Shown: positions 13,854-21,054, numbered from the stretch's first letter. The stretch is DNA of 22,187 bases from an uncultured Peptococcaceae bacterium (GCA_902462325.1 CABQBF010000028.1:1-22187); one strand, 5' to 3'. Notes: generated by a model not told the origin, from the sequence alone. A program made the numbers and translations.

Positions 13854-14360
13854 TTATTGTGTGAGTATGTTTGCGATTTGTGCGAATTTTTCGTCATATT
13901 GGGTAGATTTATGTAGTAGATAGGCTGTGTCTTTTTCTAAATGGCTTAATCGTTGGTCTGTTTTCTTTTCTAAATTGAGAATTTGATCGCCGCGTAGTTC
14001 AAAGGCATCGAACAAAGCGTTGATTTTAGCTGTAAGCGTGTTTTCTAAACGGATAAAGGATTGCTTCAGAGCATCTTGCTGTTTTTCCATGCGGGCAAAG
14101 GATTGTTCCAATATATCTTGCCGTTTTTCCATGCGAGCAAAAGATTGTTCCAGTGTGTCTTGTCGTTTTTCTAAATTGTGAATGGATTGCTCTAAACGTA
14201 GTTGTCCTTCTTTTAAGGAAGAAATATCTGATTGCATTGTTACAATGGTGGACTGCATGGTGTCAATGGAAGATTGCATGCGGTCCATATTAGAATGTAT
14301 GGTAGAAATATCAGATTGTATGTTAGCTAACATTTGTATTACTTTTTCTGTATCATTCAT
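13854..14360 (-). CDS. Small coiled-coil protein with tandem repeats
   Basis: I do not recognise this 168-residue protein. It is almost all predicted coiled coil. The first third has heptads of the form MQS-I-T (MQSSIDT, MQSTIVT, MQSDISS); the middle has 14-residue repeats EKRQDTLEQSFARM, EKRQDILEQSFARM, EKQQDALKQSFIRL; the end is a charged helix (NLEKKTDQRLSHLEKDTAYLLHKS). There is no signal peptide or membrane segment. AAAGGAGG lies seven bases before the ATG at 14360 and four before another ATG at 14363; the frame is open upstream to 14444, but that part crosses the ribosome binding site and promoter. It is a single-gene unit, convergent with the ATPase gene. Such proteins may be scaffolds or oligomerisation modules; no function is assigned. 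Confidence 0.75.
   Translation of the reverse strand: MNDTEKVIQMLANIQSDISTIHSNMDRMQSSIDTMQSTIVTMQSDISSLKEGQLRLEQSIHNLEKRQDTLEQSFARMEKRQDILEQSFARMEKQQDALKQSFIRLENTLTAKINALFDAFELRGDQILNLEKKTDQRLSHLEKDTAYLLHKSTQYDEKFAQIANILTQ
14033..14200 (-). repeat. 42-bp tandem repeats inside coiled-coil gene
   Basis: Units begin at 14075, 14117 and 14159 with an exact 42-bp period, and a more diverged unit lies at 14033-14074. The two central units differ at only a handful of bases. Each encodes 14 residues, two heptads, so copy-number change keeps both frame and coiled-coil phase. Confidence 0.85.
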
Positions 14361-14405
14361 CATGGCACCTCCTTTCAATTTTTTATCAGAAAACCATCTG
14401 ATAGC

Positions 14406-14434
14406 AGTATAACATATTTTAAGTTTACAAACAA
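14406..14434 (-). promoter_or_regulatory. Promoter of coiled-coil gene
   Basis: On the minus strand TTGTTT (14429-14434), 17 bases, TATACT (14406-14411). The leader is about 40 bases. Confidence 0.6.
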
Positions 14435-14517
14435 TAAAAACCAAAAATATTAGTAAATAATATTTTACGGGGATTTTGTAGAAAATAAAATTAGAATTTA
14501 TAATTGTAGAATTTTTC

Positions 14518-14546
14518 TTGTAAAATAAAAATCGTTCTGTTATAAT
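14518..14546 (+). promoter_or_regulatory. Promoter of stalk-domain gene
   Basis: TTGTAA (14518-14523), 17 bases, perfect TATAAT (14541-14546). Strong vegetative promoter with a leader of about 40 bases. Confidence 0.75.
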
Positions 14547-14592
14547 AAAATAAATAATTTAAAAATACAAAATATTGAAGGAGGAATCCGTC

Positions 14593-15522
14593 ATGAAAAA
14601 GACCTATATCGCTTCAATTCTTTTATCTGCGTTTTTATTAACTGGTGTCGCAACACCTGCTTTTGCTGATACACAGGTGAAGGTGACATTGCCAACTTTT
14701 AAGGTAACTTTGAATGGTACTATGGTTGATAATAGCTACAGTCAGTATCCATTGATTGTGTATAAGGACATTACTTATTTTCCAATGACTTATCACGGCG
14801 CCCGATTTTTAAATGTAAAGGCGAATTGGTATGACAGCACAAAGGTGTTGTTTGTGGGCAAAGCAGAGGAAAAGGAAGATGTATTGCAGCTAGAAAAAGC
14901 AGCTAGTAAAAATAAATCTGCTTATACGGCTACCATCCCAACTTATCAAATTGCAGTGAATACAATTAGAGGTTCTGAATTTTTGGACAACAGCAAGGAG
15001 CCTTATCCGGTGCTGAATTTCCGTGGTGTTACCTATTTTCCGTTGACATGGCAGTTTGCTGTAGATGAATTCGGCTGGGATTACCGTTTTGATAACACGA
15101 ATGGATTAGTGATTAACAGCACCGATATGTTCCGTCCGGTTTTAGATGATAGTAAGATAGGTGCAACATCACCGCATAGTGGCATTTGGAACCTTTATTA
15201 TTATTATAGTGATGACTATTATGTAGGATATCCTTGTAGTACAGTCAGTGATTTTTTTAAATTGGTTATCTGTAAACGTGGCGAAGCAGAACGGGAATAT
15301 TCTTTGAAAGGGCAATTAGCTACTGAAGATTTTTATTATTTTGATTCACAATATTATGTAATTGGTTTGCCAGGTAATGCAGATGCAGATATAGAGCCAA
15401 CGATAGATGATGATGTGTTTTCTATTTATTGTTGTCGTCAAAGTGATGGACAGAATGTGTTGATTAAAATTGACTTAACCAACGGAACCGTAATCAGCGA
15501 GGAAATTGTATCACGCACATAG
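14593..15522 (+). CDS. Exported protein with two stalk-like domains
   Basis: A 309-residue secreted protein with a signal peptide ending at AFA before Asp (about residue 26). Two repeats resembling the copper amine oxidase N-terminal/stalk domain (PF07833) follow: FKVTLNGTMVDNSYSQYPLIVYKDITYFPMTYHGARFLNVKANW and then IAVNTIRGSEFLDNSKEPYPVLNFRGVTYFPLTWQFAVDEFGW. The remaining 120 residues are rich in Tyr and Asp, with two Cys in the SIYCCRQ segment, and I do not recognise them. Despite the family name there is no oxidase domain. I start at ATG 14593, nine bases after AAGGAGG; a TTG at 14575 overlaps that site. It has its own promoter and terminator. It probably works in the envelope; function unknown. 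Confidence 0.75.
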   Translation: MKKTYIASILLSAFLLTGVATPAFADTQVKVTLPTFKVTLNGTMVDNSYSQYPLIVYKDITYFPMTYHGARFLNVKANWYDSTKVLFVGKAEEKEDVLQLEKAASKNKSAYTATIPTYQIAVNTIRGSEFLDNSKEPYPVLNFRGVTYFPLTWQFAVDEFGWDYRFDNTNGLVINSTDMFRPVLDDSKIGATSPHSGIWNLYYYYSDDYYVGYPCSTVSDFFKLVICKRGEAEREYSLKGQLATEDFYYFDSQYYVIGLPGNADADIEPTIDDDVFSIYCCRQSDGQNVLIKIDLTNGTVISEEIVSRT

Positions 15523-15540
15523 TATTTATTGCACAGGAAA

Positions 15541-15591
15541 TGAAAAAGATTGTATCGTGTGAAACAAATCAGCATGATACAATCTTTTTCA
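15541..15591. terminator. Bidirectional rho-independent terminator
   Basis: A perfect 16-bp stem joins 15541-15556 (TGAAAAAGATTGTATC) to 15576-15591, with about three more inner pairs. The A/T arms give a U-tract on either strand, serving both the stalk gene and the converging rplI transcript. Confidence 0.9.
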
Positions 15592-15610
15592 TTTTTAGAT
15601 GTAATAGCGA

Positions 15611-16060
15611 TTAACCTTGTTCGATAATCTTTACAGTTAATTCTACATGCACATCTGGATGTAATTTTACTAGTGGGCGATAAGTTCCCAATGTTTTGAT
15701 GTTTTCTTCCAGATTAATCTTCCGTTTATCAATTTTGATGCCGGCGGATTTTTCCAACTGTTCTGCAATTTCCTTATTGGTAACAGCGCCGAATAATTTA
15801 CCGCCGGTGCCGCATTTTGTCTGAATGGTGACAGTTGTGTTTTTCAATTTTTCGCCCAGCGCTACAGCTTCAGCTTTTTGGGCAGCGGCTTTATCAGCAC
15901 GAATTTTTTCTTGACGCTGCAATTCTTTCATATTGGCAGGGGTAGCTTCCACAGCTAATTTTTTTGTGAAAAGAAAATTGCGGGCATACCCTTCTTTTAC
16001 TTCTAAAACCTGGTCTTTCTTGCCAACCTTTGGTACATCCTGTAATAAAATAACTTTCAT
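15611..16060 (-). CDS. rplI: 50S ribosomal protein L9
   Basis: A 149-residue L9 of full usual length. The N-terminal domain begins MKVILLQDVPKVGKKDQVLEVKEGYARNFLF and carries the L9 signature GYARNFLF. A long Lys/Ala/Glu-rich connecting helix (about 42-75) leads to the C-terminal RNA-binding domain with KLFGAVTNKEIAEQL. L9 binds 23S rRNA at the base of the L1 stalk. The gene starts 12 bases after the DUF2232 gene, with AGGAGG at good spacing, so the two are co-transcribed. In many Bacillota gdpP lies between these two genes; here there is no room for it. Confidence 0.98.
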   Translation of the reverse strand: MKVILLQDVPKVGKKDQVLEVKEGYARNFLFTKKLAVEATPANMKELQRQEKIRADKAAAQKAEAVALGEKLKNTTVTIQTKCGTGGKLFGAVTNKEIAEQLEKSAGIKIDKRKINLEENIKTLGTYRPLVKLHPDVHVELTVKIIEQG

Positions 16061-16072
16061 CAGTCATTCCTC

Positions 16073-17062
16073 CTATCCTTTGCTTACTTTCTTATTATCC
16101 ACCCTGAGCTTGCGGAAGTCAAACAATAAATCGGCCAGTCCCATTAAAATACATGCGATTAGGAATCCTGTGAAAAATAACAGAAGAAATAGAACGCCTA
16201 CAATTTTCATTAACGAAGACATCTGGTCAAATTTAAACCAGTAGCAGGATAACGCTAGTCCATCTAAAAATAGCAACGCACCATAAATCAACAAGAAATT
16301 TAGCGCAATGATATTCAACCATTTAATGTTGATATAATCTCCTGCCAACCACAACGCCCATACAATAATCAAGCCCCAAACAGATGCAGCCGGCAATCCC
16401 CACTTTTGAAAATTTTGGATACGGGGAATGCGAATTTTTAAGCGTTTTAAAACCAACATTGTTAAGAAATAGGTAATCACAGCCATAATGGAGCGAACAA
16501 TTACAAGGCATGCGGGCATAATCTGCAAAATCATATGCATACTTTGCTGTAACAGCTCCATCACTTGTGTTTTAGAAACACCTTGTTGAGCCATCATATC
16601 AATCATTCCAGTGCTTTGATATACTTCCATCATATCTGCAGTGTAGCTGTCCATATAAGAAGCAATGGCTTCCGGCGTAAAGCCCATCAATCCTAAACTG
16701 ATTAATAACATAACCAAAGCTGCTATTGCAGCAGTTAATACGCCAGCTTGAATGGTTTTGCTGCCGCTTTTTCGATGATATAGCATATAGCCAAATACCC
16801 AGCCCAGCGCCATGTATTGTAGACCGCCGGAAATAGCTGATAATGGACCTAATAGTAATGCTAGAAGTAATGTAGACAAAATTGCCGCTAAGCCACCGGT
16901 AAGAGAGCCGTGCCGTACAGTTGCTATGGTAATAGGCACACTGCAGAACAATAATACAAACACTCCAATGAATGGAAGATTTCCAATCAGCATAAAAATA
17001 GTGGCCAATCCGGCCATAATAGCGCCTTCGGCCATACCACGAGTTGTTAGTTTGTTGTTCAA
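16073..17062 (-). CDS. DUF2232 (YybS-like) membrane protein
   Basis: A 329-residue membrane protein of the DUF2232/YybS family (PF09991), with about eight membrane segments, opening TTRGMAEGAIMAGLATIFMLIG and the LGPLSAISGGLQYMALGWVFGYMLY block near 75-98. YybS-type proteins lie beside gdpP and rplI in B. subtilis and relatives; their function is not established. The start is a TTG at 17062, eight bases after GAGGT, and the first in-frame ATG (residue 10) lacks a site, so TTG is well supported. It is divergent from the DUF975 gene and forms an operon with rplI. Confidence 0.85.
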   Translation of the reverse strand: MNNKLTTRGMAEGAIMAGLATIFMLIGNLPFIGVFVLLFCSVPITIATVRHGSLTGGLAAILSTLLLALLLGPLSAISGGLQYMALGWVFGYMLYHRKSGSKTIQAGVLTAAIAALVMLLISLGLMGFTPEAIASYMDSYTADMMEVYQSTGMIDMMAQQGVSKTQVMELLQQSMHMILQIMPACLVIVRSIMAVITYFLTMLVLKRLKIRIPRIQNFQKWGLPAASVWGLIIVWALWLAGDYINIKWLNIIALNFLLIYGALLFLDGLALSCYWFKFDQMSSLMKIVGVLFLLLFFTGFLIACILMGLADLLFDFRKLRVDNKKVSKG

Positions 17063-17184
17063 AAAAATTCACCTCATTGCAAAATCTTTATTCTGTTGCT
17101 TTATTCTATTTTGCTTGAAGATTTACCTTGTTTTTACGGCAATTTTCCCGCTGAAAATCAGACATAGCCTTATAGGAAAAACTG

Positions 17185-17193
17185 TGCTATAAT
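17185..17193 (+). promoter_or_regulatory. Extended -10 promoter for DUF975-sppA
   Basis: TGCTATAAT is a consensus extended -10 element. The -35 region (near 17165) is poor, which extended -10 promoters tolerate. Transcription would start near 17200, about 42 bases before the chosen start codon. Confidence 0.6.
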
Positions 17194-17241
17194 AAAAAAC
17201 AATTTCATAGGACATATAGATTGGAATTGGGAGGGATGAAA

Positions 17242-18159
17242 TTGAACTACGATAGAGTTTTAATCAAAAATAATGTAAAAAAGATGTTGAAAGAAAATTG
17301 GCAAACTGTATTGCTTGTAGTGCTATTGCTGTCTGCTATCGAAATTGCTATAGAATTAGTAGCTATGCAAAATCAGGCAGGCGGAGAATTTTTGAGTTTT
17401 ATTGTGAGAATGCCTTTTGATGTGGCGATATGCAGCTTTTTGATGTGGATGATGAAAAATCGCGAAGCTCGAACCAGTGATTTTTTTGAGCCTTTCAGCA
17501 GATTTTTAAAATATATTTTGGCCGGTGTATGGGAATCCTTATGGATATTTTTGTGGACATTATTGCTGATTATACCGGGAATTGTCAAATGCTACGCTTA
17601 TGCCATGTATCCGTATATACTGGCTGCTGATCCAGATGCTGATATTGTTGACGCATTGCGCACCAGCAAAAAAATGACCAATGGTTATAAAATCGATTTG
17701 TTTACTTTGTGGCTGACTTTTTTTGGTTGGTATTTTTTGCTTTTTCTTGTCGCAATAGGAGTAGAAATGTTGGTGATAGAGCAGAATCCTATTGAACTTA
17801 TGAATGAAGGAGCTTTTGATTTATTGTTAAGCAAGGCCTCGGTGATTGCCAAAATTGTGACAATACCCTTGTCGATATTGTTGAATTGCTATGTAACAGG
17901 CGTATTTTCACAGGTGTATGAGCTGCTGAAAACGAGGGCTGTTGCCGATGGCGTGTGTGCGCCGGAAGAATTTGGTCTGACAGGCGAACAGGCTGCGGTA
18001 TTTGCTGATGAAAAACAGATAGGTAATATGAGTATACGATATCAAAGTAATATTGGGAATGACAGCGATATTTATTATGAAACCATAGAAGGTGAGATTT
18101 TGCCGGAAACAGATGAGGAGCGGAAAAATAAAGAAGTGGAGCGAGGAGAAAAGGAATGA
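17242..18159 (+). CDS. DUF975-family membrane protein
   Basis: A 305-residue protein of the DUF975 family (PF06161), with about five to six membrane segments. The family-diagnostic stretch is MYPYILAADPDADIVDALRTSKKMTNGYKIDLFTLWLTFFGW (about 130-172), where the conserved small soluble loop lies between two membrane helices. A cytoplasmic, acidic tail of about 75 residues ends the protein. I start at TTG 17242, six bases after GGGAGGG; the ATG at 17236 is directly next to that site, with no spacing, and the TTG at 17221 lies before it. The stop overlaps the SppA start by four bases (ATGA), so translation is coupled. Function unknown. Confidence 0.8.
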   Translation: MNYDRVLIKNNVKKMLKENWQTVLLVVLLLSAIEIAIELVAMQNQAGGEFLSFIVRMPFDVAICSFLMWMMKNREARTSDFFEPFSRFLKYILAGVWESLWIFLWTLLLIIPGIVKCYAYAMYPYILAADPDADIVDALRTSKKMTNGYKIDLFTLWLTFFGWYFLLFLVAIGVEMLVIEQNPIELMNEGAFDLLLSKASVIAKIVTIPLSILLNCYVTGVFSQVYELLKTRAVADGVCAPEEFGLTGEQAAVFADEKQIGNMSIRYQSNIGNDSDIYYETIEGEILPETDEERKNKEVERGEKE

Positions 18160-19091
18160 TGAAAGCACATCAACAGAATACCAATCGAAAGGGCCTGTAT
18201 ATTTTTATTGCTTTGCTGATATTCTGTATAGGGTTGGCTGTGTGTGCAATGCTTGGCAGCAATCCGATAGTTGCGGACTATATTGCTGTATTGGATATCG
18301 CAGGAACCATTTCGGAAAATGATGGCTATACGTATGACCAGCAATATTTGCTGAATAGTATAGAGAAAATAACATCAGATAGCCACAATCAAGGGTTGAT
18401 TTTACACATAGATTCACCGGGTGGAGCGGTGTATCAAATTGATGAGTTATATCTGAAACTGATGAATTACAAGGAAAAAACGGGCCGTCCTGTTTATGCG
18501 GCCATTGAAAGCTATGCGGCGTCTGGTGGATATTACGAAGCCTGCGCTGCTGATAAAATTTATGCTAACCGCAATGCTATCACTGGCTCTATTGGCGTAA
18601 TTATGGGAGAATTTGTTGATTTGAGCGGTTTACTAGACCAATTAGGTGTAGATGTCAGTTATATTACTTCGGGTCCTAATAAGTCAATGGGTAATTCCTA
18701 TCAACCTTTGACAGAAGAACAGAAAGCTATCTATCAATCTATTTGCGATGAATATTACGACCGGTTTGTCAATATTGTGGCAGAAGGCAGAAATATGGAC
18801 GAAGCGACTGTGCGAAAATTGGCTGATGGTCGCGTTTATAGTGCCAGTCAGGCGTTAGAACATGGTCTGATTGATGGTTTGGAGCCTTTTGACGATACGT
18901 TATCCCGCATGACGTCAGATTTGGGATATGACAGCATAGATGTACAATATTTTAGTTATCAGGCCCCTAGCAGTTTGTTAGATTATCTCTCTAGCAGCAA
19001 TCCTATTAGGCAATTATTGAGCAGCAGCAAACAGGCTGCGCAGGAGCAAAAGCGGCCACAGATTATGATGTATTATGGAGAGATGTATTGA
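18156..19091 (+). CDS. sppA: Signal peptide peptidase SppA, S49 family
   Basis: A 311-residue membrane-anchored serine protease that degrades signal peptides left in the membrane. One N-terminal transmembrane segment (about 14-34) places the catalytic domain outside. The Ser/Lys dyad is visible: Ser123 in SYAASGGYY and Lys176 in SGPNKSMGN, a 53-residue spacing close to that of B. subtilis SppA. IDSPGG (85-90) is the conserved substrate-groove strand, and NAITGSIGVIMG (140-151) follows the Ser. AGGAG lies seven bases before the ATG. It overlaps the DUF975 gene. No clear terminator follows, only a hairpin without a T-run. Confidence 0.93.
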   Translation: MMKAHQQNTNRKGLYIFIALLIFCIGLAVCAMLGSNPIVADYIAVLDIAGTISENDGYTYDQQYLLNSIEKITSDSHNQGLILHIDSPGGAVYQIDELYLKLMNYKEKTGRPVYAAIESYAASGGYYEACAADKIYANRNAITGSIGVIMGEFVDLSGLLDQLGVDVSYITSGPNKSMGNSYQPLTEEQKAIYQSICDEYYDRFVNIVAEGRNMDEATVRKLADGRVYSASQALEHGLIDGLEPFDDTLSRMTSDLGYDSIDVQYFSYQAPSSLLDYLSSSNPIRQLLSSSKQAAQEQKRPQIMMYYGEMY

Positions 19092-19104
19092 ACAAAATAA
19101 CTTC

Positions 19105-19132
19105 CACTAATTTTCTATGCAGAAATTTAGTG
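19105..19132. other. Hairpin after sppA without T-run
   Basis: CACTAATTTTCT (19105-19116) pairs with AGAAATTTAGTG (19121-19132) with one mismatch around ATGC. No U-tract follows on either strand, so it may protect the transcript end or be a DNA palindrome instead of a classic terminator. Confidence 0.5.
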
Positions 19133-19159
19133 ACTAAAAACGGAACTTCCCGATTGATT

Positions 19160-19190
19160 TTGCGTCTAAAAAGAAAACAATTGTAATTGT
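19160..19190 (+). promoter_or_regulatory. Possible promoter and palindrome of stalk gene 2
   Basis: TTGCGT (19160-19165), 16 bases, TGTAAT (19182-19187) is a fair promoter match. It overlaps a short palindrome ACAATT-GT-AATTGT just before the gene, which could be an operator. Confidence 0.3.
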
Positions 19191-19214
19191 CTAAATTATG
19201 GGAAGGAGTTTTTT

Positions 19215-19712
19215 ATGATGAAGCTAAAAAAATTAGTGGTCGGTATTTTATGCAGTGCGATGCTGCTGAGCAGTGGTCCAGCCTTTGCTGAAGTAACACC
19301 GGAAAATTTAACAAACGGATTGGCAATCATAAAAGCTGATTTGAATTTAAATGGCGAAATGCCTAACACGCAAGGCGTTTTATACGGCGGCGAGGGTTGG
19401 GTACCGTTGCGCGCAGTAGCCGACAGCCTAGGTATTGCTATTCGCTGGGATGCAGAAACTCGTACTGCCACCATGAATGACGGTGTACGAGTTATGGAAT
19501 TCCGCGAGGGCGATAAATTGTATTGCTCTTGGTGCTCGAATCCCGATATGATAGGTATGACAGCGCCGACGGAATTGTCAGGTGCGCCGGTGATTGCAGC
19601 GGATGGACGTATGTGGGTGCCGGCAAAAGCCTTTGAAGTTTTAGTAGGCTATGATGTATGTGTGCAGGATAGTACGATAATAATTACCTACCAGTCAGAA
19701 TCGGAAAAATGA
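19215..19712 (+). CDS. Exported stalk-domain (CuAO N-like) protein
   Basis: A 165-residue secreted protein with a signal peptide ending at AFA before Glu (about residue 25). The body matches the copper amine oxidase N-terminal/stalk domain: GGEGWVPLRAVADSLGIAIRWDAETRTATM (about 54-84), followed by a second half with the same DGRMWVPAKAFEVLVGYDV signature. Two Cys in YCSWCSN and one in YDVCVQ occur between and within them. It is about half the length of the other stalk-domain protein at 14593-15522 and clearly closer to the family consensus. GGAAGGAG lies six bases before the ATG. It has its own terminator. Function in the envelope is unknown. Confidence 0.82.
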   Translation: MMKLKKLVVGILCSAMLLSSGPAFAEVTPENLTNGLAIIKADLNLNGEMPNTQGVLYGGEGWVPLRAVADSLGIAIRWDAETRTATMNDGVRVMEFREGDKLYCSWCSNPDMIGMTAPTELSGAPVIAADGRMWVPAKAFEVLVGYDVCVQDSTIIITYQSESEK

Positions 19713-19721
19713 TAGCTAAAT

Positions 19722-19747
19722 AAGCAACGTCTGCGTTGTTTTGTTTG
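19722..19747 (+). terminator. Rho-independent terminator
   Basis: AAGCAACG (19722-19729) pairs with CGTTGTTT (19734-19741) around TCTG, with one G-T pair, followed by a T-rich run. It ends the stalk gene before the ribosomal promoter. Confidence 0.75.
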
Positions 19748-19797
19748 ATGGTGGATGCTAAAATAAAAAATTAGTATTTTAAAAATGAAAATTTTTC

Positions 19798-19826
19798 TTG
19801 CACGGTATGATTCATTGTGCTATAAT
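19798..19826 (+). promoter_or_regulatory. Strong promoter of rpsF-ssb-rpsR
   Basis: TTGCAC (19798-19803), exactly 17 bases, TATAAT (19821-19826) with an upstream TGC that adds an extended -10. One of the best promoter matches in the window, as expected for ribosomal genes. Confidence 0.88.
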
Positions 19827-19832
19827 ACACAA

Positions 19833-19893
19833 GTTAGATATCCCTGCTCTGACAAAGTCAGGGCCATTAGTCCGGGGGGAGGAGGTGCACACA
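19833..19893 (+). promoter_or_regulatory. rpsF leader, possible S6:S18 autoregulatory site
   Basis: CTCTGAC (19857-19863 region) pairs with GTCAGGG just downstream around AAA, and AGTCCGGGG follows before GGAGGAGGTG. Known rpsF leaders in many bacteria bind the S6:S18 complex through a hairpin with a conserved CCG element. The short hairpin next to a CCG and the ribosome binding site fits that idea, but I could not confirm the full consensus. Confidence 0.35.
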
Positions 19894-20184
19894 ATGCGTG
19901 ATTATGAATTACTGTATATCATTAAACCAGAAGTTGCGGAAGATGCAATTGATGGCATTGTAGAAAAATTCAATGGTATCCTGGTAAAAGAAGGCGCAAC
20001 TGTAGCTGAAGTTGATAAATGGGGCAAACGTAAATTGGCTTATGAAATCGACAAAAAGTATCGTGAAGGTTACTATGTATTAGTAAAATTCAACGGTCCA
20101 GCTACTGCTGTTGATGAATGTGAACGTCTGCTGAAAATCGACGATAACATTATGCGTCAGTTAACAACAAAAGTCGGCGAATAA
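19894..20184 (+). CDS. rpsF: 30S ribosomal protein S6
   Basis: A 96-residue S6 of normal length, opening MRDYELLYIIKPEV, with the KWGKRKLAYEIDKKYREGYYVLVKFNGP core and a LLKIDDNIMRQLTTK end. S6 binds 16S rRNA together with S18, whose gene is two places downstream. The ATG at 19894 follows GGAGGAGGTG; the frame continues upstream to 19798 but that would cover the promoter. First gene of a three-gene operon with ssb and rpsR. Confidence 0.98.
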   Translation: MRDYELLYIIKPEVAEDAIDGIVEKFNGILVKEGATVAEVDKWGKRKLAYEIDKKYREGYYVLVKFNGPATAVDECERLLKIDDNIMRQLTTKVGE

Positions 20185-20205
20185 TTTCTTAATGGAGAGT
20201 TTACT

Positions 20206-20637
20206 ATGAACAAAATTATGTTAATTGGTCGTCTGACAAAAGATCCAGAATTGCGTTATACGCAGAGCGGTACTGCTGTTGCCAGTTTTACATTAGCTGT
20301 AGATCGTCGTTTTCCTAATCAAAATGGAGAACGGGAAGCAGATTTTATTAACTGTGTAGCTTGGAATAAATCGGCTGAATTTGTAGCCAATTATTTTCAT
20401 AAAGGAAAGCAGATGGCTTTAGAAGGCAGACTGCAGGTTCGTAGTTATGAAGGCAATGATGGACAACGACGCTGGGTGACAGAGGTTGTGGCAGAACAGA
20501 TTGAATTTGTTGGTTCTAAGAATGACAATTCTGGAAGCAGCAGACAGGATTATCAGAATAATAACAATGCTTCTGCAGGCTCCAATCTGGGTCTGGGTGA
20601 AGAAATCGTATTTGATGATAATGACTTACCTTTTTAG
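20206..20637 (+). CDS. ssb: Single-stranded DNA-binding protein
   Basis: A 143-residue SSB. The OB fold covers about 1-108, starting MNKIMLIGRLTKDPELRYTQSGTAVASFTLAVDR, with the conserved FINCVAWNKSAEFVANYFHKGKQMALEGRLQ. A Ser/Asn/Gly-rich linker (about 110-133) leads to the acidic tip DDNDLPF, which recruits repair and replication proteins. It lies 21 bases after rpsF behind GGAGAG, in the usual order. Confidence 0.98.
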   Translation: MNKIMLIGRLTKDPELRYTQSGTAVASFTLAVDRRFPNQNGEREADFINCVAWNKSAEFVANYFHKGKQMALEGRLQVRSYEGNDGQRRWVTEVVAEQIEFVGSKNDNSGSSRQDYQNNNNASAGSNLGLGEEIVFDDNDLPF

Positions 20638-20655
20638 TAAAGGAGGAAATAAATC

Positions 20656-20892
20656 ATGGCAAAACGTGAACGTAACCCAAGAAAAATGAAGAAAAAAGTT
20701 TGCGCTTTCTGTGTAGATAAAGCTGAAAACATTGATTATAAAGATGTTGCAAAATTGAAGAAATACGTTACTGAAAGAGGTAAAATTTTACCAAGACGTA
20801 TCTCTGGAAACTGTGCAAAACATCAAAGAGCTCTGACCGTAGCTATTAAACGGGCTAGAGTGATGGCTTTATTACCATACACCACTGAATAA
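20656..20892 (+). CDS. rpsR: 30S ribosomal protein S18, zinc-binding form
   Basis: A 78-residue S18. It keeps the zinc-ribbon residues Cys16, Cys19, Cys53 and His56 (CAFC...GNCAKH), the zinc-binding form; some bacteria also have a Cys-free paralogue used in zinc shortage. The core LKKYVTERGKILPRRISG is typical. AAAGGAGG lies close before the ATG. Last gene of the operon; in B. subtilis this is also the end of rpsF-ssb-rpsR. Confidence 0.98.
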   Translation: MAKRERNPRKMKKKVCAFCVDKAENIDYKDVAKLKKYVTERGKILPRRISGNCAKHQRALTVAIKRARVMALLPYTTE

Positions 20893-20901
20893 GTTTGTAT
20901 T

Positions 20902-20931
20902 CCCTGTACCAATTGCGGTGCAGGGTTTTTT
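20902..20931 (+). terminator. Rho-independent terminator after rpsR
   Basis: CCCTGTACC (20902-20910) pairs with GGTGCAGGG (20917-20925), one T-G pair, six-base loop, then six T. Confidence 0.9.
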
Positions 20932-20967
20932 ATTTATGGCCAAAATAAAAGCAGTGATCAATATAAA

Positions 20968-20985
20968 ATGTTGCGCTTGCAACAT
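20968..20985. promoter_or_regulatory. Perfect 7-4-7 palindrome, likely operator
   Basis: ATGTTGC (20968-20974) and GCAACAT (20979-20985) are perfect inverted arms around GCTT. It covers the place of the -35 of the next promoter, so a bound dimer would block or activate it. It has no T-run and is not a terminator. Confidence 0.6.
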
Positions 20986-20995
20986 ACAAAAGTAC

Positions 20996-21023
20996 TAGCT
21001 TTATCTATAATAGCTACAAGCTA
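20996..21023 (+). promoter_or_regulatory. Promoter -10 of ferredoxin gene within inverted repeat
   Basis: A perfect TATAAT (21006-21011) has no good -35 at the right distance; TTGCAA of the palindrome is 23 bases away. TAGCTT (20996-21001) and AAGCTA (21018-21023) flank the -10 as inverted arms. A poor -35 plus palindromes suggests a regulated promoter. Confidence 0.5.
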
Positions 21024-21054
21024 AACAAAAAGTAAAACGAAGGAGCGCATCATT

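Noticed and set aside
14033..14200. CRISPR-like array from evenly spaced repeats
   Set aside because: The 42-bp units are contiguous without spacers, and they are coding repeats in frame with a coiled-coil protein.
14593..15522. Copper amine oxidase
   Set aside because: Only the N-terminal stalk-like domain is present; no catalytic domain, topaquinone Tyr motif or copper His set.
16085..16105. DnaA-box-like TTATCCACC
   Set aside because: One mismatch, isolated, and inside the 3' end of the DUF2232 gene; no cluster of boxes, so not an origin.
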